From contig JAILWY010000004.1 in the NCBI GenBank assembly GCA_022113835.1, forward strand, positions 5,583,501 to 5,647,500: a stretch of 64,000 nucleotides of DNA, written 5' to 3'. The DNA comes from Atopsyche davidsoni (lineage: Eukaryota > Arthropoda > Insecta > Trichoptera > Hydrobiosidae). Of the stretch, positions 14,183 through 26,060 are shown one piece after another (the stretch's first letter is position 1; each line of letters opens with the position of its first letter). The position numbers and the translations under genes are program-made. Under the pieces are notes generated by a model, which made no database searches, was not told where the DNA came from, and saw only the letters and a list, made by a program, of their open reading frames with translations.

Positions 14183-17029
14183 GAATAAGATTATACCGTG
14201 GCGTTATTAGAGTGTTCCTGTGTGGAAAAGTAGCGGTAATCAGCCGGCAGAAAGTCCGGCCGGTGCGCAGAAGAGATTCGCAAGCAATTTGCTTAGCGCC
14301 ATGATTGGGAGAAAACACTGTGCGCGCGCTGTAATAAGGCTTTAATTTTCTACACACATTACACTATGAGCCGTGTGATTGCAGTGGGATCATTTTTACT
14401 ATTAAACGCCGTTTTATTGGTTTAAGTCGGGCTTTATTTGTGGAATTGGAAAGTACCCGCTGGCCGGTAAAGGCATGCAGTATGTCGAATTAGAATTATT
14501 AAGAAGTAGGGTGTGCTCGGAACTGTGAATGATACGATCGTTTTGTCAATTTTATAGGCGTACATTATATATGCGGCATACAATGAGATTATGCACTAGA
14601 TTAATAATGAACTATAAATGTTTTATTTTATAATTATGGTACAGTTATACTAAGGTAAAAAAAAATTTACACTCGAAAATATCATATCACGAATTCAGAA
14701 ATAATCGTTTGGTCGCTTTTTTTTAGGAAATATGTTTTTTGTGAATCTTACGGATAATCGGGTAATGGGTAAGTATATTAGTATTTAAAAGTATGGTTTT
14801 TTTTTAAAGAGTTATGTGAAGAGTATGTAAATTCATATCTTGGTGCGTTTCATGTAGTATCATCTGGAAAGAGTGGTAGTTTATCGATTATAAGTAGCAC
14901 CGCGAAGTTGAGCAGCCGACACGCGCGTCCAGACTTCAGCAATCTAGATTTGTTATTTAGATTAACCAAATATTAAGCACAGCATTCATCGCATGTCATT
15001 TCCCGTAATTTCACATCTGTCAATACTTAACACGCTTTAGTGGTCTGACCGCGATTAGTGGATTTCTAGAGCGAAGATATTCCGCGACCCCCACCGCTGT
15101 AGCACACAAACTTACTCCATTTCTTACGCGATCGGTATCTAATGTATACAGACATTTTTTTAAGGCATGAAAGAAAAAAATTGTAAATAATTTGAGTGAC
15201 GATTATATGCATAAAAGTGGTAAGGTTTCGAAGAAATGCTATAAGTAATATTTTTGATAATTAAAAAAAATATTTGAATGGTCCATTGGGTGTATACTTT
15301 TGTTGTTTACTACGCTATGTTAAGTTCAACATTTTAATTAGTTTTAAAAAAAAATAATAACTACAGTAAAATAAGAAGAATTTCATTGCTCAAAGTGGCG
15401 TTTTACAGTGACGTAATATACGAATAGAAAAATTTACTAATATATTTAACGATCTGTTAAGAGAACAACTTTTGACATTTTTAACAAACCAAAATATTTG
15501 TATAGATCAATATTTATAAATCTTTAATTTAAAAAAAAAATAAAACTATTTACACAAGAGATAAATTTATACCCCTCAATTTGCTATTTAACATTCTTGT
15601 TTATAGAGAAACTTATAGTATTTTGTTTTCACAATCCATATAACACAAAGTCAGAGAACAAAATAACTAACTAATATAAAAATTAGCTCTGCTGTTAGTT
15701 GTAACAATTTTCTACTGAACCGCTCCGTACTCTTTAAAAAAATTGACAGAGAAATATGAAACAATTATTTTGGCATTAATAGCACTTGGTAATTGCCACC
15801 ATTGGTAGATTGGAGAAATAATTGCTTTTATATTGATTGGGTCAATTGAACTGTGTTACTCAACGATCAGTGACTGTATAAGTTTTATCGTATTCTACTG
15901 GACAATTGGAGGTCCTTACTTTATTATAGAGTAGAGAACACAACTGAGACTCTGCTAATTAATCAATTCGCCTCAAAGTTGCATGAACGTCTCCGTGTCT
16001 AAAATGAATTGCAAAATGTCTTTGTATTGTTCACACTCATTATCTTCTTCAGCGTGATAGATAAATATATCAAAAGATAATTAATAATGATTCTTAACCA
16101 AAAAAAGGTTTTTCCATTGGTTTTAACACAAACGTGTCAGGAAGTTGCAGGTGTAAATAGATGCAAATAAATTTAAGAAAAAAAATAGTTTAAGATTCAT
16201 GTTATGCATGAAACGAGTTAATACGTTTTAAAGAACCATTTTGTATATATTAATTAGTGCACCAAAAATCAAATTGCCCAAAGCCTGCAGGTCACGGTGG
16301 TGAATCCGCATTTTTGCGAGAGTAAAACACGTCTGATGAATTATTAATTGATACTTCTAGAAAAATTCAGTGCTTATGCTACCCAAACGGAAGACCTGGA
16401 CAAAAAAGGCAAAGAGAGAGCATATTTTGCTTTTATGGTGTACACGTATTAAAAACTTAAGAAGCATGAAATTCACCCGAAATATAATTTAAAGAATAGT
16501 ACCTCTAAAAATACCAATGGTTGTAGTAAAAATATGCTTTAATTGAATGCAAATAAATATGGAGATAAGTATGTACTATATACAACAAATTAATTAGTTG
16601 CATACGCATGTATTTCCTGTGAATTTAAATCTGATATTTTTGTTTTTGTATAAACAGTATTTTTATATAAATTAGGAATTCTAAACTATGCAATGATTCC
16701 CATATCAGTTAAAGTAAGACGCATTCTCATTCGATGCTGAGATAACAGACCCGGGCGGCTGGCAACAATCAGAACGACTCGGCGAGGTAACTTAATTAGC
16801 CGTCTCGCACGCATGCAGTCGCCATTAGCGGCCATCGCTGCAAGGCAAGCTCAAAATCTAATCTTCCTCAAATGAGAAGTGAAAAGTACGACTCGGTTTG
16901 GTAGACTGCACAAGACTACCACAAATGGCGTCCTATCACTAATTCGTAAGCGAAGTGTGTATTTTAAAAATCTGTAAAAATCATTCATCGATTCGTCGCT
17001 CCTCTCCATCAATATCAAAATCATCAATA
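14183..17029. other. intergenic, no gene recognised
   Basis: AT-rich, low coding potential. I see no conserved exon, RNA gene or recognisable element. Confidence 0.55.
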
Positions 17030-17100
17030 GTCCCGGATCATCTCATTGAACATATATTTATCATGAGCCAGTCTTACTAACTCGGCTCGATGATCAACTG
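17030..17100 (-). mobile_element. LINE C-terminal fragment, minus strand
   Basis: On the minus strand this translates as AELVRLAHDKYMFNEM. That matches the STAELVRLAQ segment of the larger LINE remnant at 36400-36870. The fragment is isolated and broken. Confidence 0.55.
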
Positions 17101-17114
17101 CAGTAGTCAAACCT

Positions 17115-17505
17115 TGTAGAAGGACCCGGGGACCCACTACACCAGGGGTCTCTAACCTTTTTGTAACCAAGAGCACTTTCTAGAATGCCAGTCGGGCGGC
17201 GGCCACCATTTATTTTATCAAATGAAATATTATTTTGAGAATTATAACGATATAATTCTTTTAGTTTATATGTCACTATTTAATTACTAAATATAATTTT
17301 TTTCATAATATTTTATTGTAAACTTATTTTTTTTTATAGCGGCGGGCTCACGTAAAACGGTCGGCGGGCTCCATGGTGCCCGCGGGTATAGAGTTGGGGA
17401 CCACTATTTCCCCCCTTAGAAAACCACGAACACTGGCTCAGCATGAGTATATGCTCAGTGAAATTGTCGCCAACCTCCTCTGAGGAGAGGCACTGGATGA
17501 AGATG
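17115..17505 (+). mobile_element. LINE-derived fragment interrupted by a hAT-type element
   Basis: The left part (to 17137, ending 'gacccactacac') and the right part (from 17414, containing 'ttagaaaaccacg' and a tail translating as EYMLSEIVANLL) are contiguous in the homologous copy at 33845-34020. The 17138-17413 segment is therefore a later insertion. The tail ends 'gaggagaggcactgg', as in the other copies. Confidence 0.65.
17138..17413 (-). mobile_element. hAT-type non-autonomous element (family H-a)
   Basis: The left end is CAGGGGTCTCTAACC and the right end is GTTGGGGACCACTA, an imperfect inverted pair of the hAT style. Reading from the right on the minus strand, the order of blocks (GGTCCCCAAC, then 'cccgcgggca', then 'gcccgccgac', then a T-rich middle with 'ttatatcgttataattctca') is the same as at 55009-55260 and 56795-57010, so this is one family. 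The insertion splits a LINE fragment. I could not find an intact 8-bp target duplication; 'cactacac' on the left has only a partial match on the right. No transposase is encoded. Confidence 0.65.
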
Positions 17506-19452
17506 CAGTCTATACTTGGTATTTCAAAAATATGACCTAGTTAGTATACCTTACGTTTTTTTACCCTCTCTCATGACTTTTAAATTATATAAGCCCAACC
17601 TTTCGTTATATTTATGATGAAAGTATTCAGTATAGTAAATACCGATCTAATTATTTTTTGTAAACTTGATAAGATCTTTTTTTTTACCAGATGTGCTTAG
17701 TGTTTTTTTTTACAGGCGCCAACATTTTGCAGACTTATTTACATTTACATAAATCGTGGTTTTTTTCCGACTGAGTATCTGGGTTGTGTTTTAATCCTTT
17801 GCGGGGGTGTTTTTTCGACATCGACGAAACAAAGGGACTGCGTAAATAATGGGCCAGTCGAGGTACGGAATTCACAGCTGGTGGTCTTCACAATACCTGA
17901 ATTTTATAGGATATACTACAGGATTAGTAAAAGTAGTTTTTAAAAAAGGCAAGTCTTTGATTTTTAAAATCAATAGAAAGCACATTTCAAAGAAGCTAAA
18001 TCATTAATGTTATAATTATCAGATATGATAAAAAGAAACATCTAGATCTATAGAGGTGATTTTGATTTTGTACAAAAAAGGAAAACGTATTTAACAGACA
18101 AAAAGTAATCGTGCTTGTTTAGTAAGTGTACAATTTTTTTTAGTATTAACCAACTCTTCTTACTATTCAATACTTTTCAGCCTCTGTGATGTAAAAAATA
18201 CTAAAATTGAATGAGAACAATGTTGTTTCACAATTAAATCATCTATAGATTCAAAGCAAAAGACTTTTGAATCCCATGGCTATCATCAACAAAATATTTT
18301 ACTCGTCTATCATTCAGTTAGATAACTGAAAACTTGTAATTATAATATATTTTCCAATTAATTCAGAGTAAATCTAGAACCTTCGCGGCCCTGCATCTAA
18401 AATTATAAAAAACCTTTATACAAAACACAGACAGGATATCCGACACTCGAGTACCAATGAAAAAAAAAATGATCCTTTTGTTTATTCTGTTTCGTGTTGT
18501 TTGGTTTGTATAAATGGCTGTCTTAAAAGGATTGGTTAAAGGCATTGAAATATATGCTACAGAGAAAGAAAAATATTTCACGAGGGATTGCGGAGTTTGG
18601 CTGGCAACCAAAATACGAAAATCTATATAGGTCCATTTCTATATTTTATCTGATTATGTGGGGAGTACAGTACAGCAAGATTTGATGATAGAATCCATTA
18701 ATTTATTTCCAATTTGAGTTTTAAAGGAAAAAAAACGATTTGGAGATAATTATAGAATTATATCGGCGAAGGATGCGATTTTCGGTGACGGAATGATGAC
18801 ACCGCCCATACAAATGCAGGCAGACTAATCTACTGTGTTCGATTATTTTAATTAAACCGATAAAAAATATGTAAAAGGAGCTTAAAAATGCAATAAGACA
18901 AGGATGAGAATATTTTTGAATACTTCAAAACTCTCGGGAGATCTTGTTAAGAAACACAGACTAACGGTTTTCTATACAAACGATCGGGCCGCGTTCTTCT
19001 ATAAATGTATTTTTTTCTTATAAATACGAGTGATGCATAGAAGTTCCCCTAGGCAATAACTGAAAAGTCTCTTATACATATACACGATAATAAACATCCA
19101 TACTTTAATAACATCATCCTAAAGTTAAAAAACCTTTTAGATATTATGCATGACAGTAAATTTTACACCACATTTAATGAAAATTAATGATAAAATTATG
19201 TAATAAATCTCAATTAATTGACGGTTCTTAATTGAACCTTGTAGAACTCCCTGATGGGGTTATTGACAACGGGTATACTACCTATGCGATTCCGGTTTCA
19301 GATCAATCAGGTAGGCTAGCTGCAACTTGTCAAAGTACCGAGCAGAAGAGGTTGATGCATCGCTTGGGTGTGAAACCCAACATTCAATTTATTTAGTTTT
19401 GCCAAAGTAAACGTAGAAGTGTCCCAATTTGTGTCGCGACGTGTGCAGGATG
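17506..19452. other. intergenic, no gene recognised
   Basis: AT-rich. A minus-strand ORF of 82 codons at 18363-18611 shows no recognisable family. Nothing else supported. Confidence 0.5.
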
Positions 19453-19460
19453 CTTTAGAG
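19453..19460. repeat. hAT target-site duplication, left copy
   Basis: The sequence 'ctttagag' is identical to 19874-19881 on the other side of the element. A hAT transposase cut generates 8-bp duplications. Confidence 0.8.
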
Positions 19461-19873
19461 CAGTGGCTCTCAAACTATTTTGGCCTTATTCTGGGTGAAA
19501 AACTACATAAATTCATATTATAGACTAGTTGGTGCAAGTATCGACTCTATTAACCTACCTGACTCACCGCGTGTTATTACTTGTATTTAATGCAATGTCT
19601 ATATTTATATTTTACTTAGGACGTAAAAATCGCTAATAATATATTCATTGTTATTTATTTTAACTTCCATATTAATAGAAATGTGTCACAATTTTTTTTA
19701 CTTTATATTAAACCTTGCGCGGACCCCCTGACGTTGTTCAGGGACCCCCAAATCGATGTAAATTTTCTAAGGACCCCCGGGGGTCCGTAAGGACTACTTT
19801 GAGAAGCACTGGTGTATGCAAATGACCTCCTGAATGATCCCAGGGTCCGTAGGGACCACTTTGAGAAGCACTG
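19461..19873. mobile_element. hAT-type non-autonomous element with exact 8-bp TSD
   Basis: The element starts CAGTGGCTCTCAAACT and ends AGAAGCACTG, a hAT-style inverted pair. It is flanked by the exact 8-bp direct repeat 'ctttagag' at 19453-19460 and 19874-19881, the target-duplication length of hAT transposases. The 413-bp element has no transposase. Its right terminal region is present twice in tandem: 'actttgagaagcactg' occurs at about 19797-19812 and again at 19858-19873, each preceded by a 'ggtccgtaaggac'-like block. Confidence 0.85.
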
Positions 19874-19881
19874 CTTTAGAG

Positions 19882-22079
19882 GGACGATATTGGCTGATTG
19901 CAGATCGGTCGCAAGTCGTGTCATTGCATGTGCAAGTAAAAGCGAGATAACGCATTGATTGTGTTTTTCTTTTATTTGTATTGTATTGTGAATTGAGTAC
20001 TGGTTTATAGGGTCGGCATGGCAGGAATATCTCGACTAGATATAAATAAATATGCCGACATTTACCGCGGCTCCGTTTTGCTCTCTTTGGACTGTAACTC
20101 ACCCTCCAGGCCGCCGACCGCTGAAAAACATCGCCTCGTCTTTTTGCGAAAGATTCAATTTTATATCTCCCCACTCTCCCCAGCTCGTTCCTGGAATTGC
20201 TCGCACGTTGAATGCGCGCCAGGAATATTCTCCATTTTGTATTATACTTTTATTCAGTTAAACGACAGGGCCCTTTGAGTGTGAAGCTAAAGTGTATCGT
20301 ACGAATAACTCAATATGAAGTACAACGATTTGTTAAATATATACACGATTGCATTTATCAAACAATTACTTGGTTCTGAGCGACCTATTTTATATCTTCT
20401 ATAAATAAATTCAAAAGCAAGTACACGTAACTTCACAGCTTATTGTAAGCATTTATATTTTTTAATTGATCATTAATATTAACTCTTCATAATACCCACA
20501 GTATAAAACAATTAATGCAGTTACTGTATAATTGCATATACGATTATAATTTAAACATTATCATAATGCAATTAATTCAAACACATGCCACATTTCAAGT
20601 GATTCAAGACACTGAGTGCTGACTCGGTTGTCTACCTGGGCCACGACCGGTGGTGGAATCGGTTTTTGCCGAGATATAAGACCTCAAAACTCATAATATA
20701 GCTGCAATCGAATGAATTAATGAATTATCGATTATTCAGAAGTTAGCAGCCGTCACTAGATTTAGCAAAAAGAAAATTGAAAAGTCTTCAGAAATGCGGC
20801 ACGCGGATCTCGATCCGCGGGACAATGCCGATTTACATAGATATGTGAGAGATCGCAGAAAACATCACAAGTTTCAAAGAAGACGACTTTCACGCCGCCC
20901 GCAGGTATTTTACTTTTTTTGATGTGTGAATAATTTTACAACCTATTAATTTGACATCGGCCGTGGTAATTTTATTCCCGTGTATATTTTTTAGGCTCTA
21001 ATTACCCGGGCGAGCCAGATGACGAGATTAACATACTATAGATTTTTTGGATTTCCAATACAGACCTATTATAGCCAACTGACATAAATTACGATCATTT
21101 TTATTTGCGAGTGCTTTCGCCTTCTGCAGTGATTTGGTCTTGTTTATCGACGCTACTGTTGCCAAAAGATTCGAGCACACTATTATTAGTCACGTATCAA
21201 AATTCGTAAGGCGTTTATTGAGATGTCCCAGGACAGGACACGCGTGTGTAAAAAGAGGAAACAAGAATTCGTAATAGCCGCTCATTGAGGGGTATGCTTG
21301 CATTTCAATAGCGTAAATCTGCCGGCGAACGCGAAACCGAGGATGGGTGGAGTTTCAATAGGTTATTTTTAGATATTTCGTGCACGTCTTATAACAAAAC
21401 AAAAAAAAATTATCGTAAATCATTTTTGACAAGGCGCTACATTAATGGCTTCATTATTAAAAAGGAAAATTATATTGATTTAATATTAACTCTTGTTCCC
21501 TCTTACATGCGGCTTTAGTCCATTAGACTGTTCGAATGATTTTCTGGGTCGATCCAGAAGCGCAAAGATTACATTCACTAGAATAATACTGCCTATATGA
21601 CTGTTAACCAGGTACCACCCTCGAATCTGCAATTAGGTATTAAAGAGGTCGTTACCCAGAAGATCCGAGGATCGATCAAAGTATTTTGTATTAGGACAGA
21701 TTGTTTGTTTTGAGTGCGTAAAAATAAGCGCACGGTATATAATCGTACACCATTTTTTGAAATTATATTAGGTAAGGTTTTGATGTGACTTTAACGTACT
21801 TACATCATGAACGAATTTTAAGGTGCTTATACGGAGTAACGCTGGAAGACCTTCATCTCAAGTCCAGGAAATGAGAGATCCTAACAAGATCGACCGTCGA
21901 CATCAAGAGAATAACTTGAACTATCATTGAAAAGAAAAAAAAATAGCCATTGTAAAATTTAATGACTACCCAAATACATAATTATAAATACCAAAAAATG
22001 CTTATTAGTCCAAATATTAAACAAAAAATTAAATTTGGAAAAATGGTAGCCAAAAGCTCAGGTTTCAGTCTTCAGGTTT
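19882..22079. other. intergenic, no gene recognised
   Basis: A less AT-rich stretch around 20000-20270 carries several overlapping ORFs (up to 126 codons, minus strand) in different frames. None resembles a known family, and the minus-strand ORF runs into the hAT element. The stretch may be non-coding conserved sequence or an untranslated exon; the sequence alone does not decide. Confidence 0.45.
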
Positions 22080-22260
22080 TCACTTGAGGCAAACAATAAA
22101 GGAAACAAGGCATGACCAGCGCTGGCCGCGTCTCCGAGTGTTGAGGAACAAAGAGCGGATGTTGCCGCGCAGCCAAGGCCGGCTGGGGCTCGAACCCCCG
22201 ACATCCTGATCAAGATTGCCTCTGTACGTGCTCGGAATGGAACGGCGAGAGAGAAGTGAG
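22080..22260 (-). mobile_element. possible tRNA-derived SINE or tRNA-like remnant
   Basis: On the minus strand near 22185-22205 there is a perfect tRNA-type T-arm: GGGG, seven-base loop GTTCGAG, then CCCC. It includes a Pol III B-box GGTTCGAGCCC. No pairing 5' acceptor strand or convincing D-arm is found upstream, so this is not an intact tRNA. About 100 bp of unrelated, GC-richer sequence follows on the minus strand, which fits the body of a tRNA-derived SINE. No second copy occurs in the window to define its ends. Confidence 0.35.
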
Positions 22261-24083
22261 CAAAACGTGTCTACTGAATATAATGAGTTACTTGCAGAAT
22301 GTCAGCAATCGCGATTTACAGGTGCCATCTTCTTTACTAGAAAAATTCTTTCATATAACGGCCTGTATGCCATTTTAGAATGTTTGTTGCTTTAAGAGAG
22401 TTATCAGTATTTAAAAAAAAACACCAAGGGAACACCTCGGACACGTCTTCTACGGAGACTACCGGTGTAGTAAAGATATTGACCGACAAAAGCGTGGCGT
22501 GTGCTAGAAGCCACGTGCCAGCACGCCACTTTCAAAAATGCATCGTAGCGATAATCACGATGCAGCCAAAAACCCAATAATTATGCAAGTTAACACAATT
22601 AATATTTTATTACGAATTTTACTTTATTTATTAAATTAGAAATTTTCGAACGGAAGACTGATTTCTGGATTACCTGCATAGTGATTAAATTTTAGTTTGC
22701 TTTGTATATTCAAAGGATTTATACAGAATGTCATGTATATGAAACAATGCATGTCTGCAATGTAATCTCACCCTCGTAGAGTGCACCTCCACGGAACTCT
22801 ATTTTGTGGGCTGAGCTCAAACCGGTTGGCACTCGCGCACAAGGCGAGCACGAGAAGTCACATCTGCAATGCAACAGCTGGACTGCCAGGGGAAACCATC
22901 GGCCGCAGCATGCTGGAGTCATCCAGTTCCAGAACTACTACTTAGAAAAACTTTCGACAAAATTATATGAAATCTACGCGATTACACTATTACTACAAGG
23001 CTCAAATTACCTACATATAAAAAATATATATAATTCATTTAAATTTAATATTAAAAAAAATATCCAAATCCAAGTTATACTAACTCCATGTGTGATCTGT
23101 GGTTACGTTATTTTTTCTTATCTGATGACATATAATATAAAATGTTGAATTTTCTCCCCCTCGCAGAAGGCTGGCGGATTAAAAAAGAAAAAAGTATTCA
23201 ACTGAATCTAACAGCGGATACCGATACGAAATCATTCATGAGAAGAGGAAATATTATTGAAGTAATGATATAAGAAATTAAAATGCATTTATTATACAAC
23301 ATTTACGGCTGGATTATGTTTCCCTTCGCTTGTAGTCATGGGAGATGTTGGAAACAACCCATCATGCATGGAAAGCGAATCAGCAGGGAAATTCAGTATG
23401 GGAATAGTTTTTACCGGATTTGAATTTTTGACCACGTGGCCAGAATCTTTGAACTTACAGCGTTTTAGTTTATGATAGTATATCATTTAGTAGTGGTGTT
23501 TTATAAAGGGCTAAGAGCGCATTGTACCTGGTAGTCAATAAAAAGGTGAACGCACTGCGGTCTAAGAAACAAGATCTAAAGTTAATAATACACCGGAAAT
23601 ACATAAGTTTTTTTTTATTTGCAAAACCGTGAGTAACCCGAGGCAACGTTCCCAGGCGGGAGGGAGATAAACAAAACGAAACTATCGCACAGGCAATGGC
23701 AGCTTCAATACCGAACAAGTAGTCCACGATAAATAACTCCGACGAGCTAATCGTCTCGCCATTATTGCGGAGGTGCATACCGATAATTTACCACGGAGAT
23801 CGGCCATCTTAAATATGAATATTTATTATTGTGCACGTTCGAGCCGGGGGTATTGAACCGCCGGCGACTTCAAAGCGGCTCTCGTCAAATTGAGATGCAA
23901 TGTGCTGAAAAAATAGTCTATTTTTGGAGACGGAGGGTTCCCCGGGAAGGGATGACACGCTTCCCGGTCGCAATTTATCAGGGCCGGAAAAAAATGACAA
24001 TATATTTAATTCAAAATAAAAATAAAATTTTGCATTTAGAATTTTTTTTTTTTTGTATATCACAATAGGATAAGTGCGGATAC
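22261..24083. other. intergenic, no gene recognised
   Basis: Scattered ORFs up to 114 codons (22804-23148) show no recognisable family and have a low-complexity AT-rich second half. No RNA gene seen. Confidence 0.5.
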
Positions 24084-24750
24084 TTGTTTACAAAAAAAGC
24101 GACGAAACCCTCACGGAGAGGAACGGGGCGGCATTCCCGGAGAGCAGATCGCGAGGACGCGGGCGGCGGGGGAATGTCGGCGAATAATAGTAATAACAAT
24201 AATGCAGACGGTGCGCGGCGAGGGGGTGCGTCCCGCGCACACCCCCGGCCCCCATCGATCTGCGAGCCTCCCGCGCTCGGGACTCGCCGAAGATCACACC
24301 GGCGAAAACAAATCCCACCTACCTTCTAGTCGCAGCGGAAAATCGGCGACAAAAAAAACAACCACAGTATCACTGTATCCTGGGCGGAATCGGCGTCAAA
24401 CTGCAGACGAGCACGACTGACAGTTAATGTCAAAAAACACAAGTTTGCCAAATGTGAACGATCGAATCGCGCGGGAGTGGGGGCCGCCGGGCTGGTGCTC
24501 CTGCAGGCTCGAGACGGCGCGGGCTGATCTGCAGAGTCGGGGCAGGGGGCGAGGGCGAGGGCGAGGGCGAGGGCGACTGCGAGGGCGAGGGCGACGGGCG
24601 ACAGGAGCTCGCGGCGCTCGGGGACTGACTGGCGGGCGAGCGCGCGGCCCGGCGCCCTGAAGCCCGGACTCTCAGCGCCGGCCAATGGGAGCCTCGCCTG
24701 CTCCCGCCCGCGCCTCACTTCGCGCCGCTGCTCCCCAACGCATCTAGACT
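24084..24750. promoter_or_regulatory. CpG island, putative promoter / first exon
   Basis: This ~670-bp block is strikingly GC- and CpG-rich against an AT-rich background. It contains a (gagggc)n hexanucleotide tract at about 24549-24600. Overlapping ORFs occur in several frames on both strands (the longest, 158 codons, minus, 24326-24802), as expected from GC-rich sequence, and none resembles a protein family. A good minus-strand splice donor (GAAG then GTAGGT, exon edge at 24323) suggests a minus-strand 5' exon. That is inference; the direction of transcription is not established. Confidence 0.5.
24549..24600. repeat. GC-rich hexanucleotide repeat (gagggc)n
   Basis: Six to seven near-perfect copies of gagggc, with one 'gactgc' interruption. 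It lies inside the CpG island and would read as Arg-Gly dipeptides in one plus frame, but there is no evidence of translation. Confidence 0.85.
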
Positions 24751-26060
24751 GTGGCGGCGGCAATTCTGAATTCACTGCCCAATACTGCCTGTCCGTGTTC
24801 AATTATTCATTCTGCCGGTTTTCTTCGGCGTGCAGGCTATTTTTCGGATATCTAGCATTTTGTGTCGTTACAGTTGATGTGGTTCGGCTCGTGTGCATTT
24901 TGCTCTACCATGGCACTCTCCCCGCGAAGGAACAAATATTAGGATGATTATTGTACTCCATCCTTAACTAAAGTATATATAAACTGACTTGCAATAATAA
25001 GATGTTTGCATTATGTGGCGGCGGCAGTTCAAAATGAACTGCCCAATACTGACTGCTGGCGCTTATCCGTGTTTAGTTATTCATTCTGCCGGTTTTCTTC
25101 AGCGTGCAGGCAAATTTTTGGCTATCTAATATTTTGTGTCGTTACAGTTGATGTAGTTTGGCTCGTGTGCATTTTGCTGTACCATGGCACTCTCCCTGCG
25201 AAGATTAGTAGGATGTTTGCATTATATAAACTTAGTGAATTTATTTAGTTGTGGCGACGGCGGTTCAAAATTGACAGCCTAATACTGACTGCTGGCGCTT
25301 ATCCGTGTTCAGTTACCATGGCACTCTCCCCGCGAAGGAACCCCGAATACGCAAATATTAGAATGATTATTGTACTCCATCCTTAACTAAAGTATATATA
25401 AACTGACTACTTATCCTTTGCAATAATAGGATGTTTGCATTATATGGCGGCGGCAGTTCAAAATGAACTGCCCAACACTGACTGCTGGCGCTTGTCCGTG
25501 TTCATTAATTCTGGCGTTTTTCTTCAGCGTGCAAGCAAATTTTCAGATATCTAACATTTTGTGTCGTTACGGTTGAAGTAGTTCTGCCAAGGAAAGAACG
25601 CCAAGTACACGAGTATTAAGATGATTATTGCACTCCACTACTGATTAAAATATACCTAAGCTAGCTACTGTACCTTTGCAATATATAAACACAGTAAATT
25701 CATTCAGTTTACTCTGTGGCGGCGGCGGTTCAAAATTAACAACCCAATTTTGTGACGCTTGAGCGAGCGCTTATCCGTGTTTAATTATTAATTCTGACGG
25801 TTCTATTCGGCGTGTAGGCAAATTTTCGTATATCTTATATTTTATGTCGTTACAGTTGAAGTGGTTCGGCACGTGTGAGAATTATTCCATGGCAATTTGG
25901 TCTATCGGGGCACTCTCCCCGAGAAGGAACGCCAAGTACACAATTATTAGGATGATTATTGTACTCCATCCTTAACTCTGAAATACAATATGTATTGTAA
26001 GGTATACCCAAGCTAGCTACTGGTTCTTTGCATCAGTAAATTCATTCAGTTTACCCTCTT
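24751..26060. repeat. degenerate tandem array of five units beside the CpG island
   Basis: Five head-to-tail copies begin with a 'gtggcggcgg'-like block at 24751, 25015, 25251, 25445 and 25716. Shared landmarks, in order, are 'ctgcccaatactg', 'gcttatccgtgtt', 'tcattctgccggttttcttc', 'tttgtgtcgttac', 'accatggcactctccc', 'aggatgattattgtactcca' and 'actaaagtatatataaac'. Unit lengths are about 264, 236, 194, 271 and 345 bp, differing by internal indels; copy 3 lacks a central block. No ORF is conserved across units, so the array is not coding. It could be a minisatellite-like expansion of promoter-proximal DNA. Confidence 0.8.

Noticed and set aside
22185..22260. Intact tRNA gene on the minus strand
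   Set aside because: Only the T-arm is convincing; there is no pairing acceptor strand or D-arm, so I kept it only as a possible SINE remnant.
24326..24802. 158-codon minus-strand ORF with an Ala/Leu repeat
   Set aside because: It lies over the CpG island and hexanucleotide tract, where long ORFs occur in most frames; the composition is low-complexity and no domain is recognisable.
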